Source of the DNA: Candidatus Rokuibacteriota bacterium
Lineage (GTDB): Bacteria > Methylomirabilota > Methylomirabilia > Rokubacteriales > CSP1-6
Reading direction: 5' to 3'
Length of the DNA: 64,000 bases
Assembly: GCA_016866775.1 (NCBI GenBank)
Contig: VGLJ01000009.1
Location: forward strand, 26,367 to 90,366
The translations under genes and the position numbers were made by a program. The notes beneath the pieces were generated by a model. It was given only the letters and a program-made list of their open reading frames with translations, made no database searches and was not told where the DNA came from. Position 1 is the stretch's first letter. Every line of letters starts with the position of its first letter. Shown piece after piece: positions 53,720-62,793 of this stretch.

Positions 53720-54144
53720 GCCGCGGCGAACGCCGGAAGCCACCGGGGATTGCCCTTGGGGTCGTCCGCCACGCGCAGCGGGGCCAAGCGTACACGCTGG
53801 CCGATCTCCACCTTCGCGGGATCGACCCCCGTGAGGACCGTGAACACGCGGAGCCCGTCCACCTTCACGATCGCGAACACGCGGGGCCCCTCGAAGCCCG
53901 ACGGCAGCCCGGTCTCCTGCACGGTGAACGCGTGCACGACGCCGTCGCCGGGCAGATCGACCCACTCGAGCCGATCCGACGCGCACTCACCGCAGAACCC
54001 GCGGGGCGGCCACGCGCGCGTGCCGCACGCGGTGCACCGCGTGGTCGCGAGCACGCCGCGCGCGAGCCGCGCGTAGAACTCGTGGAGCTTGGTGTGATCC
54101 GCGGACTCGAGCGGGAACGGATCGACGGCGCGGACGTACGTCAC
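53716..54144 (-). CDS. DUF35 / Zn-ribbon OB-fold protein
   Basis: A 142-residue protein with an N-terminal zinc ribbon ([20 protein letters not shown], two CxxC knuckles) and a C-terminal OB fold ([30 protein letters not shown]). DUF35 proteins are CoA-ester-binding partners of thiolase-like proteins and acyl-CoA hydratases/aldolases. The thiolase gene at 56449 in this run is the likely partner. GTG 54144 overlaps the amidohydrolase stop (GTGA). Confidence 0.9.
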   Translation of the reverse strand: MTYVRAVDPFPLESADHTKLHEFYARLARGVLATTRCTACGTRAWPPRGFCGECASDRLEWVDLPGDGVVHAFTVQETGLPSGFEGPRVFAIVKVDGLRVFTVLTGVDPAKVEIGQRVRLAPLRVADDPKGNPRWLPAFAAA

Positions 54145-55502
54145 GAGACCACCGGCCAGCGCGGCGCCATGTGGAGGTGCGCGCGCGCGATCTGCTGGCG
54201 CGAGAGCGTCTCGATCCGCCGATAGACGTCGGTCTCGTCGAGCGTCGTGATGCGGCCGTCGTCGAGCACGACGCGGCCGTCGATGAGGACGGTCCGCACG
54301 CTGGCGCCCGTCGCGGCGTACACGAGGTTGTTGACGGGATCGAGCAGCGGACGCCACTCGGGCACGTCGAGGTCGTACGTCACCAGGTCCGCGCGCTTGC
54401 CCGGCTCGAGCGAGCCGATGGTGTCTTCCAAGCCCAGCGCCGCGGCGCCGTGAATCGTCGCCATCTCGAGCACGGTCTCCGGCGGCATGATCCGCGTGTC
54501 CAGGCGCGCGTCCTTGTAGATGAGCGCGACGAGGTGCATCAGCCGCAGCATGTCGAAGTGGTTCGAGCCGTTGCCGCTGTCGCCGCCGAGCGAGACCGAG
54601 ATGCCGTGGCGCAGCATCTCCGGGAACTTGCCGCGCTCGAAGAGTCCCTTGGTGTGCTTGAGGCCGGCGGTGGGGCAATGCACGACCTTCACGCGCCGGC
54701 GCGCGAGCCGCACGATGTCGTCGCCGCCCACGTAGACCATGTGCGTGAGCTTCGTGCGGGGGCCGAGCACGCCCCACTCGTCGAACGTGTCGAGCGGGAT
54801 CGTGTCCGCGGTCTTGCGCGAGGGATGCGAGGCGAAGTGCATCATCCCCCAGCCGGTGCCGTGCTTCTCGGCGAGCGCGTGCGCGCCGCGGATCAGCGCC
54901 TCGGAGCACGTCCCGAATCCGATGAGGAGCGGCCACGCGCCGATCCGCCCGCCCGCGCGTCCCTTCAGGCTCGCGATGAGCTCGTCGTTGACCCGGAGCA
55001 CGTCGTCGGTCGCCATGTTCATGCGCCCGTCGTGGCCGGCGGGATCCCACGTCCACCGCCCGAGGACCGCGCGCATGCCGGTCTCCTCGACGGCATCCGC
55101 GACGGCGGCGACGTCGAACAGCGTGCCGGCCTCGCAGAAGGTCGTCGTGCCCGTCCGGATCATCTCGAGGCACGCGAGCCGCGCCGAGTACGCTTCCTCC
55201 TCGGGCGTGATGGCCGAGTAGAGCGGCAGCAGCCAGTCCGCCATGTAGCGGTCGACGGGGATCTCGTCCGCTAGCACGCCGCGGTTGACGTGCTCGGAGA
55301 GATGCACGTGCGTGTTGACGAAGCCGGGAAGCACGAGCCGGTTGCGCCCGTCGATCACGCGATCCGGCGGCCCGGGCGGCCGCACGTCGTCGGCGCGCCC
55401 GACCTGGAGGATGTCGCGACCGTCCACGAGCACCGAGCCGTCGCGATAGATGCGCCGCTCGGCATCCATCGTGATGACCACCGCGTGCTCGATGAGGATC
55501 AC
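54141..55502 (-). CDS. Amidohydrolase, ATZ/TRZ-SAH deaminase family
   Basis: A 453-residue cyclic amidohydrolase. The metal HxH is in GFVNTHVHLSEH, further ligands are in MMHFASHPSRK, VVHCPTAGLKH and SLGGDSGNGSN (catalytic Asp), and the C-terminal beta-sandwich holds GSLEPGKRADLVTYD. The group deaminates or dechlorinates heterocycles and S-adenosylhomocysteine. In a run of CoA enzymes it may strip an amine or halide from a substrate before activation, as inference. GTG 55502 overlaps the dehydrogenase stop (GTGA). Confidence 0.88.
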   Translation of the reverse strand: MILIEHAVVITMDAERRIYRDGSVLVDGRDILQVGRADDVRPPGPPDRVIDGRNRLVLPGFVNTHVHLSEHVNRGVLADEIPVDRYMADWLLPLYSAITPEEEAYSARLACLEMIRTGTTTFCEAGTLFDVAAVADAVEETGMRAVLGRWTWDPAGHDGRMNMATDDVLRVNDELIASLKGRAGGRIGAWPLLIGFGTCSEALIRGAHALAEKHGTGWGMMHFASHPSRKTADTIPLDTFDEWGVLGPRTKLTHMVYVGGDDIVRLARRRVKVVHCPTAGLKHTKGLFERGKFPEMLRHGISVSLGGDSGNGSNHFDMLRLMHLVALIYKDARLDTRIMPPETVLEMATIHGAAALGLEDTIGSLEPGKRADLVTYDLDVPEWRPLLDPVNNLVYAATGASVRTVLIDGRVVLDDGRITTLDETDVYRRIETLSRQQIARAHLHMAPRWPVVS

Positions 55503-56452
55503 GGCGTGCTGGTCCGTTTCATCTGGCGCAGGAGCGCGCGCACCTTCGCGGTCTCGAAGGTGTCGCGCTTGTCGCCGGAGTAGTCGAAGAAGCCACGGCC
55601 GGTCTTGGGGCCGAGCTCGTTCTTCGCGATCTTCTCGTCCACCAGCCGCGCGGCGCGGAACCGGTCGTCGTTCAGCGCCTTCGTCAGGAACCCACTCGCG
55701 CGGTGGAGGATGTCGACGCCGCCCCAGTCGATGAACTCGAAGATGCCGATCGTCCCGTAGCGGAAGCCCATGCCCGCCTTGAACGCCTTGTCGACGTCCT
55801 CCGGCGTGGCGACGCCCTCCTCGACGAGCCGGACGGCCTCGTTCATGAGCAGCACTTGCAAGCGCGGGCCGATGAACCCCGGCGAGTCGCCGCATCGCAC
55901 CGGCGTCTTGCCGAGCCCTTCGAGGAGCGTCAGCGTGCGCTCGACGGTGCGCTCGGACGTGCCCGGCCCCGCCACGACCTCGACGAGCGGGATGATGTGC
56001 GCGGGATTGAGCCAGTGCGTCCCGACGAACCGCTCCCGCCCCTTCACCGAGGCGACCAGGTGCTGCGGCGAGATCGTCGAGCTCCCGCACGCGATGATCG
56101 CGTCGTCGTCGATCGCCGCGCCGAGCCGGCCGAACGTCTCGCGCTTGAGGTCGATCAGCTCGGGCAGCGCTTCCTGCACGAAGCCGACGCCGCGCAGCCC
56201 GTCGAGCCCGGCGTGATCGCTGATGCGGGCGAGCGTGGCGTCCACCTCCGCGCGCGCGATGACCGCTTCCTCCGCCATCAGCGTGAGATCCCGCGCGATC
56301 TCTCGCCGCGCGTCGTCGAAGACCGCGCGCGTCTCCGCCGCGGTGCGCGTCTTGAGATCGACGAGCCGCACCCGGCACCCGCCGACCGCGAACGCGAGCG
56401 CGATCTGCCGCCCGATCCGCCCCGGTCCGAGCACAGCGACGTCGTGGATCAC
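55499..56452 (-). CDS. 3-hydroxyacyl-CoA dehydrogenase
   Basis: A 317-residue NAD-dependent dehydrogenase. The Rossmann motif is VAVLGPGRIGRQIALAFAVG; the catalytic His is in VGTHWLNPAHIIPLVEVV; GFIGPRLQVLLMNEAVRLVE begins the C-terminal domain. It oxidises 3-hydroxyacyl-CoA to 3-oxoacyl-CoA in beta-oxidation. Its substrate would come from the thiolase-side neighbour, since it overlaps the thiolase gene by four bases. Confidence 0.92.
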   Translation of the reverse strand: MIHDVAVLGPGRIGRQIALAFAVGGCRVRLVDLKTRTAAETRAVFDDARREIARDLTLMAEEAVIARAEVDATLARISDHAGLDGLRGVGFVQEALPELIDLKRETFGRLGAAIDDDAIIACGSSTISPQHLVASVKGRERFVGTHWLNPAHIIPLVEVVAGPGTSERTVERTLTLLEGLGKTPVRCGDSPGFIGPRLQVLLMNEAVRLVEEGVATPEDVDKAFKAGMGFRYGTIGIFEFIDWGGVDILHRASGFLTKALNDDRFRAARLVDEKIAKNELGPKTGRGFFDYSGDKRDTFETAKVRALLRQMKRTSTP

Positions 56453-57618
56453 GTCGCCTCGCGGCCGTAGATCATCACGACGTGCTCACCCATCCCGCTG
56501 TTGTTGTGCGTGAGCCCGATGTCGGCGTTCGCCACCTGGCGGGGGCCCGCTTCGTCGCGCAGCTGCGCGAAGACTTCCGCCGCCTGGGCGACGCCCGTGG
56601 CGCCGAGCGGATGGCCGCAGCCGATCAGTCCGCCGCGCGGGTTGACGACCACGTCGCCGCCGTAGTCGCTGCGCCCCGCCGCGACGAACCGCCCGGCCTC
56701 GCCCTTCTTGCAGAAGCCGAGCTCTTCGTACGCGATCAGCTCGGCGATCGCGAAGCAGTCGTGGACCTCCGCCAGGTCGACGTCCGTCGGGCCGACGCCC
56801 GCCATCGCGTACGCCGCGTCCGCCGCGCGCTTCATCGCCGGCCAGTGCGCGTAGTCATCGTGGAGCGACGTGAGCTGGAAGCCGTCGAGCGCCTGGCCGG
56901 TGCCGCGGATCCACACCGGCGTGTCGGTCAGCGTGCGCGCGCGCTCCTCGGACGCGACGAGCACCGCGGCCGCGCCGTCGGTGATCGGCGAGCACATGAA
57001 GAGCCGGAGCGGCGTGGCGATCATCTTCGAGCAGAGCACCTGGTCGAGCGTGGCGCCCTTGCTGAAGTGCGCGTTGGGATTCTTCGCCGCGTGGTTGTGG
57101 TTCTTCACGCCCACGCGCGCGAGCTGCTCTTCCGTCGTCCCGTACTGCGCCATGTGGCGCTGGGCCGCGAGCGCGAAGCAGGGCGGCGCCGTCAGGCCGA
57201 ACGCGGCTTCCCACTCGCGGTCGACGCCGGTGCCCATGTTGAGGATCGCCTCGTCGCCGCTCGGCTGGTTGAGCTTCTCGACGCCCAGCACCATCACGAG
57301 GTCGGCGAGGCCCGAGGCGATGAACGCGTAGGCGTAGCGGATCCCGACCGTGCCCGAGGCGCACATGTGCTCGGTACGCGCGCTGAGCGCGGTCGGCTTG
57401 ATCCCGAGCGCCTCGGCCGCGAGCGACGAGATGTGGCTCTGGAACGCCGTGCGCTCCGGCATCACCGAGCCGACGACGAGCCCTTCGACGTCCTTCGGCT
57501 TGAGGCCGGGGACCGAATCGAAGCACGCCTTGCCCGCCTCCCAGATGAGATCGCGGTACGTGGCTTTCCGCACGCCGAACTTCGACACGCCCGCTCCGAC
57601 CAGCGCGACCTTCTTCAT
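56449..57618 (-). CDS. Thiolase-family acetyl-CoA acetyltransferase (SCP-x type)
   Basis: A 389-residue thiolase with the SCP2-type style. The nucleophilic Cys is present in ARTEHMCASGTVGIRYA (near 88), and the second active site reads NPRGGLIGCGHPLGATGVAQ near 340, with His and Cys. It cleaves 3-oxoacyl-CoA with CoA. It is the first gene of the minus-strand run to 51377; the DUF35 gene at 53716 is a likely partner. Unlike the Cys-less thiolase at the left edge, this copy looks active. Confidence 0.92.
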   Translation of the reverse strand: MKKVALVGAGVSKFGVRKATYRDLIWEAGKACFDSVPGLKPKDVEGLVVGSVMPERTAFQSHISSLAAEALGIKPTALSARTEHMCASGTVGIRYAYAFIASGLADLVMVLGVEKLNQPSGDEAILNMGTGVDREWEAAFGLTAPPCFALAAQRHMAQYGTTEEQLARVGVKNHNHAAKNPNAHFSKGATLDQVLCSKMIATPLRLFMCSPITDGAAAVLVASEERARTLTDTPVWIRGTGQALDGFQLTSLHDDYAHWPAMKRAADAAYAMAGVGPTDVDLAEVHDCFAIAELIAYEELGFCKKGEAGRFVAAGRSDYGGDVVVNPRGGLIGCGHPLGATGVAQAAEVFAQLRDEAGPRQVANADIGLTHNNSGMGEHVVMIYGREAT

Positions 57619-57633
57619 AGGCTCCTCATGGCA

Positions 57634-57687
57634 TCAGGCCGCCACCGACAGACCGCCGTCGACGTCGAGGACCTGGCCCGTGACCGG
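57634..57687 (-). pseudogene. SDR-family C-terminal tail relic
   Basis: Immediately after the acyl-CoA dehydrogenase stop, in the same frame, the minus strand encodes PVTGQVLDVDGGLSVAA and a stop at 57634-57636. VTGQxLxVDGGLS is the standard end of short-chain dehydrogenases (FabG type). The rest of an SDR gene is absent. The acyl-CoA dehydrogenase gene seems to have been placed on top of an SDR gene, leaving its last 17 codons or so. Confidence 0.75.
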
Positions 57688-58848
57688 TCACGAGAGCACC
57701 TGGCCGCGGTCCCAGTCGAGGTCCCGGCCGATGACGACGCGGAGGATCTCCGAGGTGCCGCCGCCGGGCAGGAGGAACCGCGCGTCGCGGAAGTAGCGCT
57801 GGACGGGATACTCGCTCGCGAGCCCGTACGACGCGAAGATCCGCGCGGCCTCGTCGGTGACCTTCACCGCCATCTCCGAGGCGACGTACTTCGCCATCGC
57901 GGCTTCGCGGGTGACGGCGCGTCCGGCGTCGAGCGCGGCGGCGGTCTGATACGTCATCACGGTCGCCACGTGGAGCGAGGTGAGCATGTCCGCGAGCTTG
58001 AACGTGATGGCCTGGTGCTCGGCGATCGGCTTGCCGAACGCCTGCCGCTCGCGCGCGTACTTCAGCGCGGCGTCGTAGGCCGCGCGCGCGAGGCCGACGG
58101 ACAGCGCGGCGGTCATCACGCGGATCTCCGACAGGATGCCGCCGATCTTCTCCACCCCGCCCGTCTCGCCCCCGAGCAGGTGCTCGGCCGGCACCTCGAC
58201 GCCGTCCAGCACGATCTCGCCGGTCTCGGAGGCGCGCACGGCCATCTTCTCGATCTTCTTGCCGAGGCTCACGCCGCGCATCGTGGCGCGATCCACGAGG
58301 AAGAGGGCGATGGACTTCATGCCGCGCTCGGCCGACGTCTTCGCGGCGACCGTGAGGACGTCGGCGACCGGCGCGTTCGTCACCCACGTCTTCGTGCCGC
58401 TCAGCACCCAGCGGTCGCCGCGCTGCTCGGCGCGCGTGGTGATGCCGGCGACGTCGGAGCCGGCGTTCGGCTCCGTGAGCGCGAACGTCGCGACCTTCTC
58501 GCCGCGCAGCGCGGGGACGAGGTACCGCCGGCGCAGGTCCTCGCCGCCGTACTTGTAGATGAAGTACGTCCCCATGAGCGATTGCATCGCCGCCGCCGCC
58601 GCCACCGAGAGCGAGCCGCGCGCCAGCTCTTCGGCGAAGAGGCAGTAGGTCACGGCGTCCGCGTCCGCGCCGCCGTACGCTTCCGGATAGCGGAGCGCGA
58701 GGTACCCGAGCTCGCCGAGGCGCGTGAAGAGCTTGCGCGGGAACGCGGCACTCTCGTCGATCGCGTCCGCGGCGGGCACGACCTCGGCGTCGACGAACCG
58801 CGCCACCGCGCGGCGGAACGCCTCCTGCGTTTCGGTGAATCTCACCAT
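57688..58848 (-). CDS. Acyl-CoA dehydrogenase (relocated catalytic Glu type)
   Basis: A 386-residue acyl-CoA dehydrogenase. It shows FALTEPNAGSDVAGITTRAE, TKTWVTNAPVADVLTVAAK and a closing FLLPGGGTSEILRVVIGRDL. At the usual Glu position of EGTSEIQR it has Gly. As in isovaleryl- and long-chain enzymes, the base may come from an earlier helix (LSEIRVMTAALSVG). Branched or long acyl-CoA is therefore possible. ATG 58848 was chosen because the longer frame adds non-family sequence. The last residues (DWDRGQVLS) may have been altered by the SDR-tail junction just downstream. Confidence 0.88.
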   Translation of the reverse strand: MVRFTETQEAFRRAVARFVDAEVVPAADAIDESAAFPRKLFTRLGELGYLALRYPEAYGGADADAVTYCLFAEELARGSLSVAAAAAMQSLMGTYFIYKYGGEDLRRRYLVPALRGEKVATFALTEPNAGSDVAGITTRAEQRGDRWVLSGTKTWVTNAPVADVLTVAAKTSAERGMKSIALFLVDRATMRGVSLGKKIEKMAVRASETGEIVLDGVEVPAEHLLGGETGGVEKIGGILSEIRVMTAALSVGLARAAYDAALKYARERQAFGKPIAEHQAITFKLADMLTSLHVATVMTYQTAAALDAGRAVTREAAMAKYVASEMAVKVTDEAARIFASYGLASEYPVQRYFRDARFLLPGGGTSEILRVVIGRDLDWDRGQVLS

Positions 58849-58942
58849 CGGGGCGTCCGCATCCCGGCATGTTGTAGCGGGTGCCGCGTACCCGCCTCGC
58901 GCCGTGGGTGGCCTGGCCAAACGGCCCCTGGCTTCGCGTTCC

Positions 58943-60685
58943 TCACCGATTTCTCTTCTCTTGTCGGCGTATCCGTTCCGTTGCCGCGACATCCACGCGC
59001 AGGGCGGCGCCCTCGCCGGTGATCACCACGCCGTACTGCGCGCGCGCGGCCTCGGTCGAGAGGTAGTCGTCGAGGACGTCCTCCAGCACGCGGGCGGGGT
59101 CGCGCTCGAACGGATCGCCGTAGCCGCCCGCGCCGGATTGCTGGAACGAGATCACGTCGCCGTACGCGAATTCGCGCGACGCCTTGCCGTGGACGACCTC
59201 CTCGCCCGGCCCCGGGTTGAACACGGTCCGGCCCACGGCGCCCGGCCTGCCACCGAAGAGGCCGTACGGCGCGAAGCGCTGGCGATCGGAGAGGTTCGTG
59301 AGCTTGCCCTCGTCCGCGAGGAAGCGCATGTCGCGTCGAATGCCCGCGCCGCCGCGGAAGCGCCCCGGGCCGGCGGAGTCGCGGATCAGCTCGAAGCGCT
59401 CGATCACGATCGGCTGGTTCGCCTCCTGCGCCTCGACCGGGATGTTGGACGCGTTGAACGCCCACGACATCGCCTCGCAGCCGTCCTTCGCCGCGCGCGC
59501 CCCCGTCCCCGAGAGCACCAGCTCGTAGGCCACGAAGCGCCGGCGCTTCGCGCGGTCCCAGCCGCCGAACGTCGGATTCGCCATGTGCGAGGCGGCAGCG
59601 GAGACGCGCGCGGGCAACGCGGGCGCGAGCGCGCCGATCACCGCTTCGAACGTGCGATAGCAGATGATCGCCCGCGGGCCGCCGCCGGCCGGCGGCCGAG
59701 GGTTCAGGAACGAGCCCTCGGGCGCCGACACCGTCACCGGCCTGAGCGCGCCCTCGTTCATCGGGCCGAACGGGTCGGTGAGGCACTTCACCGCCGCGTA
59801 CGAGTACGAGCGCGTGTAGTTGATGTAGGAGTTCATGCCGGACGCGGTCTGCGGGCTCGAGCCGTCGTAGTCGATGTCCATGCGGTCGCCCTCGACGGTG
59901 ACGGTGACGGCGACGCGCAGCGGCTCCGTGCCCGGGCCGCAGTCGTCCATGAAGTCCTCGAACGTGTAGACGCCGTCGCGCACCTCGCGAATGGCGGCGC
60001 GCATGTTCGCTTCGGTCCGCGCGAGGATCTCGTCCATCGCGGCGGCAAGCGTGTCGCGGCCGTAGCGCGCGGCCAGCTCCTGCAGCCGGAGCTCGCCCAC
60101 GCGGAGCGCGCTGCGCTGCGCGCGCAAGTCGCCGAGCACGCTCGAAGGCGTGCGCGTGTTCGCCGCGATGACGCCGACGACGGCGTCGTTCTCCCGGTAT
60201 GCCGACCACACCTTCGTCGGCGGGATGCGCAGCCCTTCCTGGAAATAGTCGAAGATGCCTTCCACGCCCTGGCTGCCCGGGCGCGAGCCGCCCACGTCGG
60301 TGTGATGGAGGATGTTGACGGCGAAGCCGATCAAGGCGCCGTCGTGGAACGCCGGCTGCGTGATGAAGAAGTCCGGCAGGTGGCCCGATCCGAGCAGCGG
60401 GTCGTTGAGGAGGATCGCGTCGCCCGGCTTCAGCGTGCGCGCGGGGTGCGCGGCGAGCGCGTGCTGCACCGCGAACGACATCGCGCCCATGTGCCCCGGG
60501 CTGTACGGCCCCTGCGCGACCATGCGCCCCTCGGCGTCGAACACCGCCACCGAGAAGTCCTGCCCCTCTCGCGCCTGCTCGGAGTACGCGGTCTTGTGCA
60601 CCGTCGTCCCGATCTCGACGGCGATCGACTGCAGCGCGCCCCAGATCACGCCGAGCGTGATGGGATCGACGCGGCGCCTGCTCAT
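58943..60685 (-). CDS. hyuB: Hydantoinase/oxoprolinase B-subunit family protein
   Basis: The protein has 580 residues of the HyuB/oxoprolinase beta half. Blocks: VDPITLGVIWGALQSIAVEI, the GDAILLNDPLLGSGHLPD metal-binding stretch, DIDYDGSSPQTASGMNSYIN, and a C-terminal QQSGAGGYGDPFERDP. With HyuA it hydrolyses cyclic imides such as hydantoins or 5-oxoproline, driven by ATP, or carboxylates ketones in acetone-carboxylase relatives. ATG 60685 overlaps the HyuA stop by four bases. The acyl-CoA dehydrogenase follows after 94 bases. Confidence 0.92.
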   Translation of the reverse strand: MSRRRVDPITLGVIWGALQSIAVEIGTTVHKTAYSEQAREGQDFSVAVFDAEGRMVAQGPYSPGHMGAMSFAVQHALAAHPARTLKPGDAILLNDPLLGSGHLPDFFITQPAFHDGALIGFAVNILHHTDVGGSRPGSQGVEGIFDYFQEGLRIPPTKVWSAYRENDAVVGVIAANTRTPSSVLGDLRAQRSALRVGELRLQELAARYGRDTLAAAMDEILARTEANMRAAIREVRDGVYTFEDFMDDCGPGTEPLRVAVTVTVEGDRMDIDYDGSSPQTASGMNSYINYTRSYSYAAVKCLTDPFGPMNEGALRPVTVSAPEGSFLNPRPPAGGGPRAIICYRTFEAVIGALAPALPARVSAAASHMANPTFGGWDRAKRRRFVAYELVLSGTGARAAKDGCEAMSWAFNASNIPVEAQEANQPIVIERFELIRDSAGPGRFRGGAGIRRDMRFLADEGKLTNLSDRQRFAPYGLFGGRPGAVGRTVFNPGPGEEVVHGKASREFAYGDVISFQQSGAGGYGDPFERDPARVLEDVLDDYLSTEAARAQYGVVITGEGAALRVDVAATERIRRQEKRNR

Positions 60686-62787
60686 CGGATCAGCTCCAGC
60701 ACGGGCTCGTCGGGCGTGCCGGCCACCGGGAGCCTGACGATGAGGTTCGCGTACGCGTCCACCGTCGCCGCCGCGCCGGGCGGCAGGACCGTGGTCGACT
60801 CGCGCTCCTCGACGATCGCGGGCCCGACGATGCTCGCGCCGGCCGTGAGCAGATACCGATCGTAGAGCGGCGTGTCGACGAAGCCGCCGCGCTCGGGAAA
60901 GTACGCCGGCCGCTCGCCCTTGCGCGGATCGCGGGTGCCTGCCGTCGCGGCCTTCGCGAGGTTCACCCGGGGCGTGCCGCCGACGGCCGAGAGCTTCCAC
61001 GTCACGATCTCGACCGGCTCGCCCGGCGACGAGTAGCCGTAGCGCGCGGCGTAGATCTCGTCGAAGCGCGTGCGGACGGCCGCGAGCGCGGCGGCGTCGA
61101 GCCTGCCGCCCGGCACGGGCACCGTCAGCTCGTAGCCCTGGCCGACGTAACGCGCGTCGGCGGAGCGGACGACCGTGAGCTGCGCCGTCACGGCGGACTG
61201 CCGCACGACGTCGAGCGCCTGCGCCGCCATGTCGTCGTACATCGCGCTCACCGTCGCGGGATCGAGCGTGTCGAGCCGCGCGACGAACGTGCGCGCGACG
61301 TCGAACTTCACCTCGGCCGCGAGGAGGCCGATCGCCGCCGTGACGCCCGCCGCCGCCGGCAGGATCACGCGCGGGATCCCGAGCGCCTGCGCGAGCCGGC
61401 AGCCGTGGACGGGCCCCGAGCCGCCGAACGCGACGAACGTGAGGTCGCGCGGGTCGCGGCCGCGTTCGATCGAGACCACGCGCGTCGCGAGCTCCATGTT
61501 GGTGTTGACGATGGTGTGAATGCCCCACGCCGCCTCTTCGACCTCGAGGCCGAGCGGGCGCGCGAGCTTCTGATCGATGGCGCGCGTCGCGGCGCCGACG
61601 TCGAGCTTCATGGTCCCGCCGGCGAAGTACGCGGGGTTGAGATAGCCGAGCACGAGGTTCGCGTCCGTCACCGTGGGCTCGTGGCCGCCGCGGCCGTAGC
61701 ACACCGGGCCCGGCGTCGACGACGCGCTCTCGGGCCCGACGGCGATCACGCCGAGCCGGGCGCGCGCGATCGATCCGCCGCCGGCGCCGATCTCGACGAG
61801 GTCGATGGCCTGGATGTTCATCGGCAGCCCGCTGCCGGGCGCGTTGTTCACGCGATGCAGCTCGAACGCCGTCGTCGTGCCGGGCCGCCCGTTCTCGACG
61901 AGACAGAGCTTGGCGGTGGTGCCCCCCATGTCGAAGGCGATCAGGTCCTTGTGGCCGGTGAGCTCGCCGTAGACGGCGGCCATCAGCGCGCCGGCGGCGG
62001 GACCGGACTCGATCATGCGCACCGGGTACCGCTCCATCGCGTCCGCGGTCGCGACACCGCCCGACGACTGCATGACGAACAGCCGGCCGCGATACCCGCG
62101 CTCGCGCATCGCGGCCTGGAGGCTCTGCAGATACTCGCGGACCGCGGACATCACGTACGCGTTGACGACGGTCGTGGACGTGCGCTCGTACTCGCGGAAC
62201 GTGGGCGACACTTCGTGCGACAGCGTGACGGCGATCTCCGGCGCGACTTCCGCGACGAGCGCCGCGAGCCGCCGCTCGTGCGCGGGGTTCCTGTAGGCGT
62301 GGAGCAGGCAGATGCCGAGCGTCGTCACGCCCCGCGCGGCCAGCGCGCGGATCGCGCGGCGCGCGTCCTCCTCGTCGAGCGGATCGCGGATCGAGCCGTC
62401 GGCGAGCACGCGCTCACGCACCTCCGCGATCATCCGCCGGGGGATCAGCGGCGCGGGCTTCTCGATCTGAAGGTCGTAGACCTGGTAGCGCTTCTCGCGC
62501 CCGATGATCAGCACGTCGCGGAAGCCGCGCGTGGTGAGGAGCCCGATTCCCTGCGCCTTCCGCTCGATCACGATGTTCGAGCCGAGGGTGGTGCCGTGCA
62601 CGGCCTGCGTGAGCTGCGTCCACGGGACCCCGGCGCGCTCCATGAGCTCGTCGAGTCCCGCGAGGCACGCCTCCGACGGGTCGGGATACGTGGTGAGCCG
62701 CTTGGCGGTGTGGAGCTCGCCCGTCGACGACTGCAGCACGAAGTCGGTGAACGTCCCGCCCACGTCGAAGCCGACGCGGTAGCTCAC
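60682..62787 (-). CDS. hyuA: Hydantoinase/oxoprolinase A-subunit family protein
   Basis: A 701-residue ATP-binding half. The N-terminal YRVGFDVGGTFTDFVLQ and the second phosphate motif AFDMGGTTAKLCLVENG show the actin-like ATPase fold; HGTTLGSNIVIERKAQG and EIGAGGGSIARARLG are family hallmarks. It activates the lactam for attack with HyuB. It lies 6 bases after the GntR gene, giving a GntR-hyuA-hyuB set; an imide or lactam, or a CoA pathway product, may be the inducer. Confidence 0.94.
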   Translation of the reverse strand: MSYRVGFDVGGTFTDFVLQSSTGELHTAKRLTTYPDPSEACLAGLDELMERAGVPWTQLTQAVHGTTLGSNIVIERKAQGIGLLTTRGFRDVLIIGREKRYQVYDLQIEKPAPLIPRRMIAEVRERVLADGSIRDPLDEEDARRAIRALAARGVTTLGICLLHAYRNPAHERRLAALVAEVAPEIAVTLSHEVSPTFREYERTSTTVVNAYVMSAVREYLQSLQAAMRERGYRGRLFVMQSSGGVATADAMERYPVRMIESGPAAGALMAAVYGELTGHKDLIAFDMGGTTAKLCLVENGRPGTTTAFELHRVNNAPGSGLPMNIQAIDLVEIGAGGGSIARARLGVIAVGPESASSTPGPVCYGRGGHEPTVTDANLVLGYLNPAYFAGGTMKLDVGAATRAIDQKLARPLGLEVEEAAWGIHTIVNTNMELATRVVSIERGRDPRDLTFVAFGGSGPVHGCRLAQALGIPRVILPAAAGVTAAIGLLAAEVKFDVARTFVARLDTLDPATVSAMYDDMAAQALDVVRQSAVTAQLTVVRSADARYVGQGYELTVPVPGGRLDAAALAAVRTRFDEIYAARYGYSSPGEPVEIVTWKLSAVGGTPRVNLAKAATAGTRDPRKGERPAYFPERGGFVDTPLYDRYLLTAGASIVGPAIVEERESTTVLPPGAAATVDAYANLIVRLPVAGTPDEPVLELIR

Positions 62788-62793
62788 CGCGGG

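Noticed and set aside
56482..59022. An 846-codon open frame on the plus strand
   Set aside because: Antisense to the thiolase and acyl-CoA dehydrogenase genes; Arg/His-rich with no motif.
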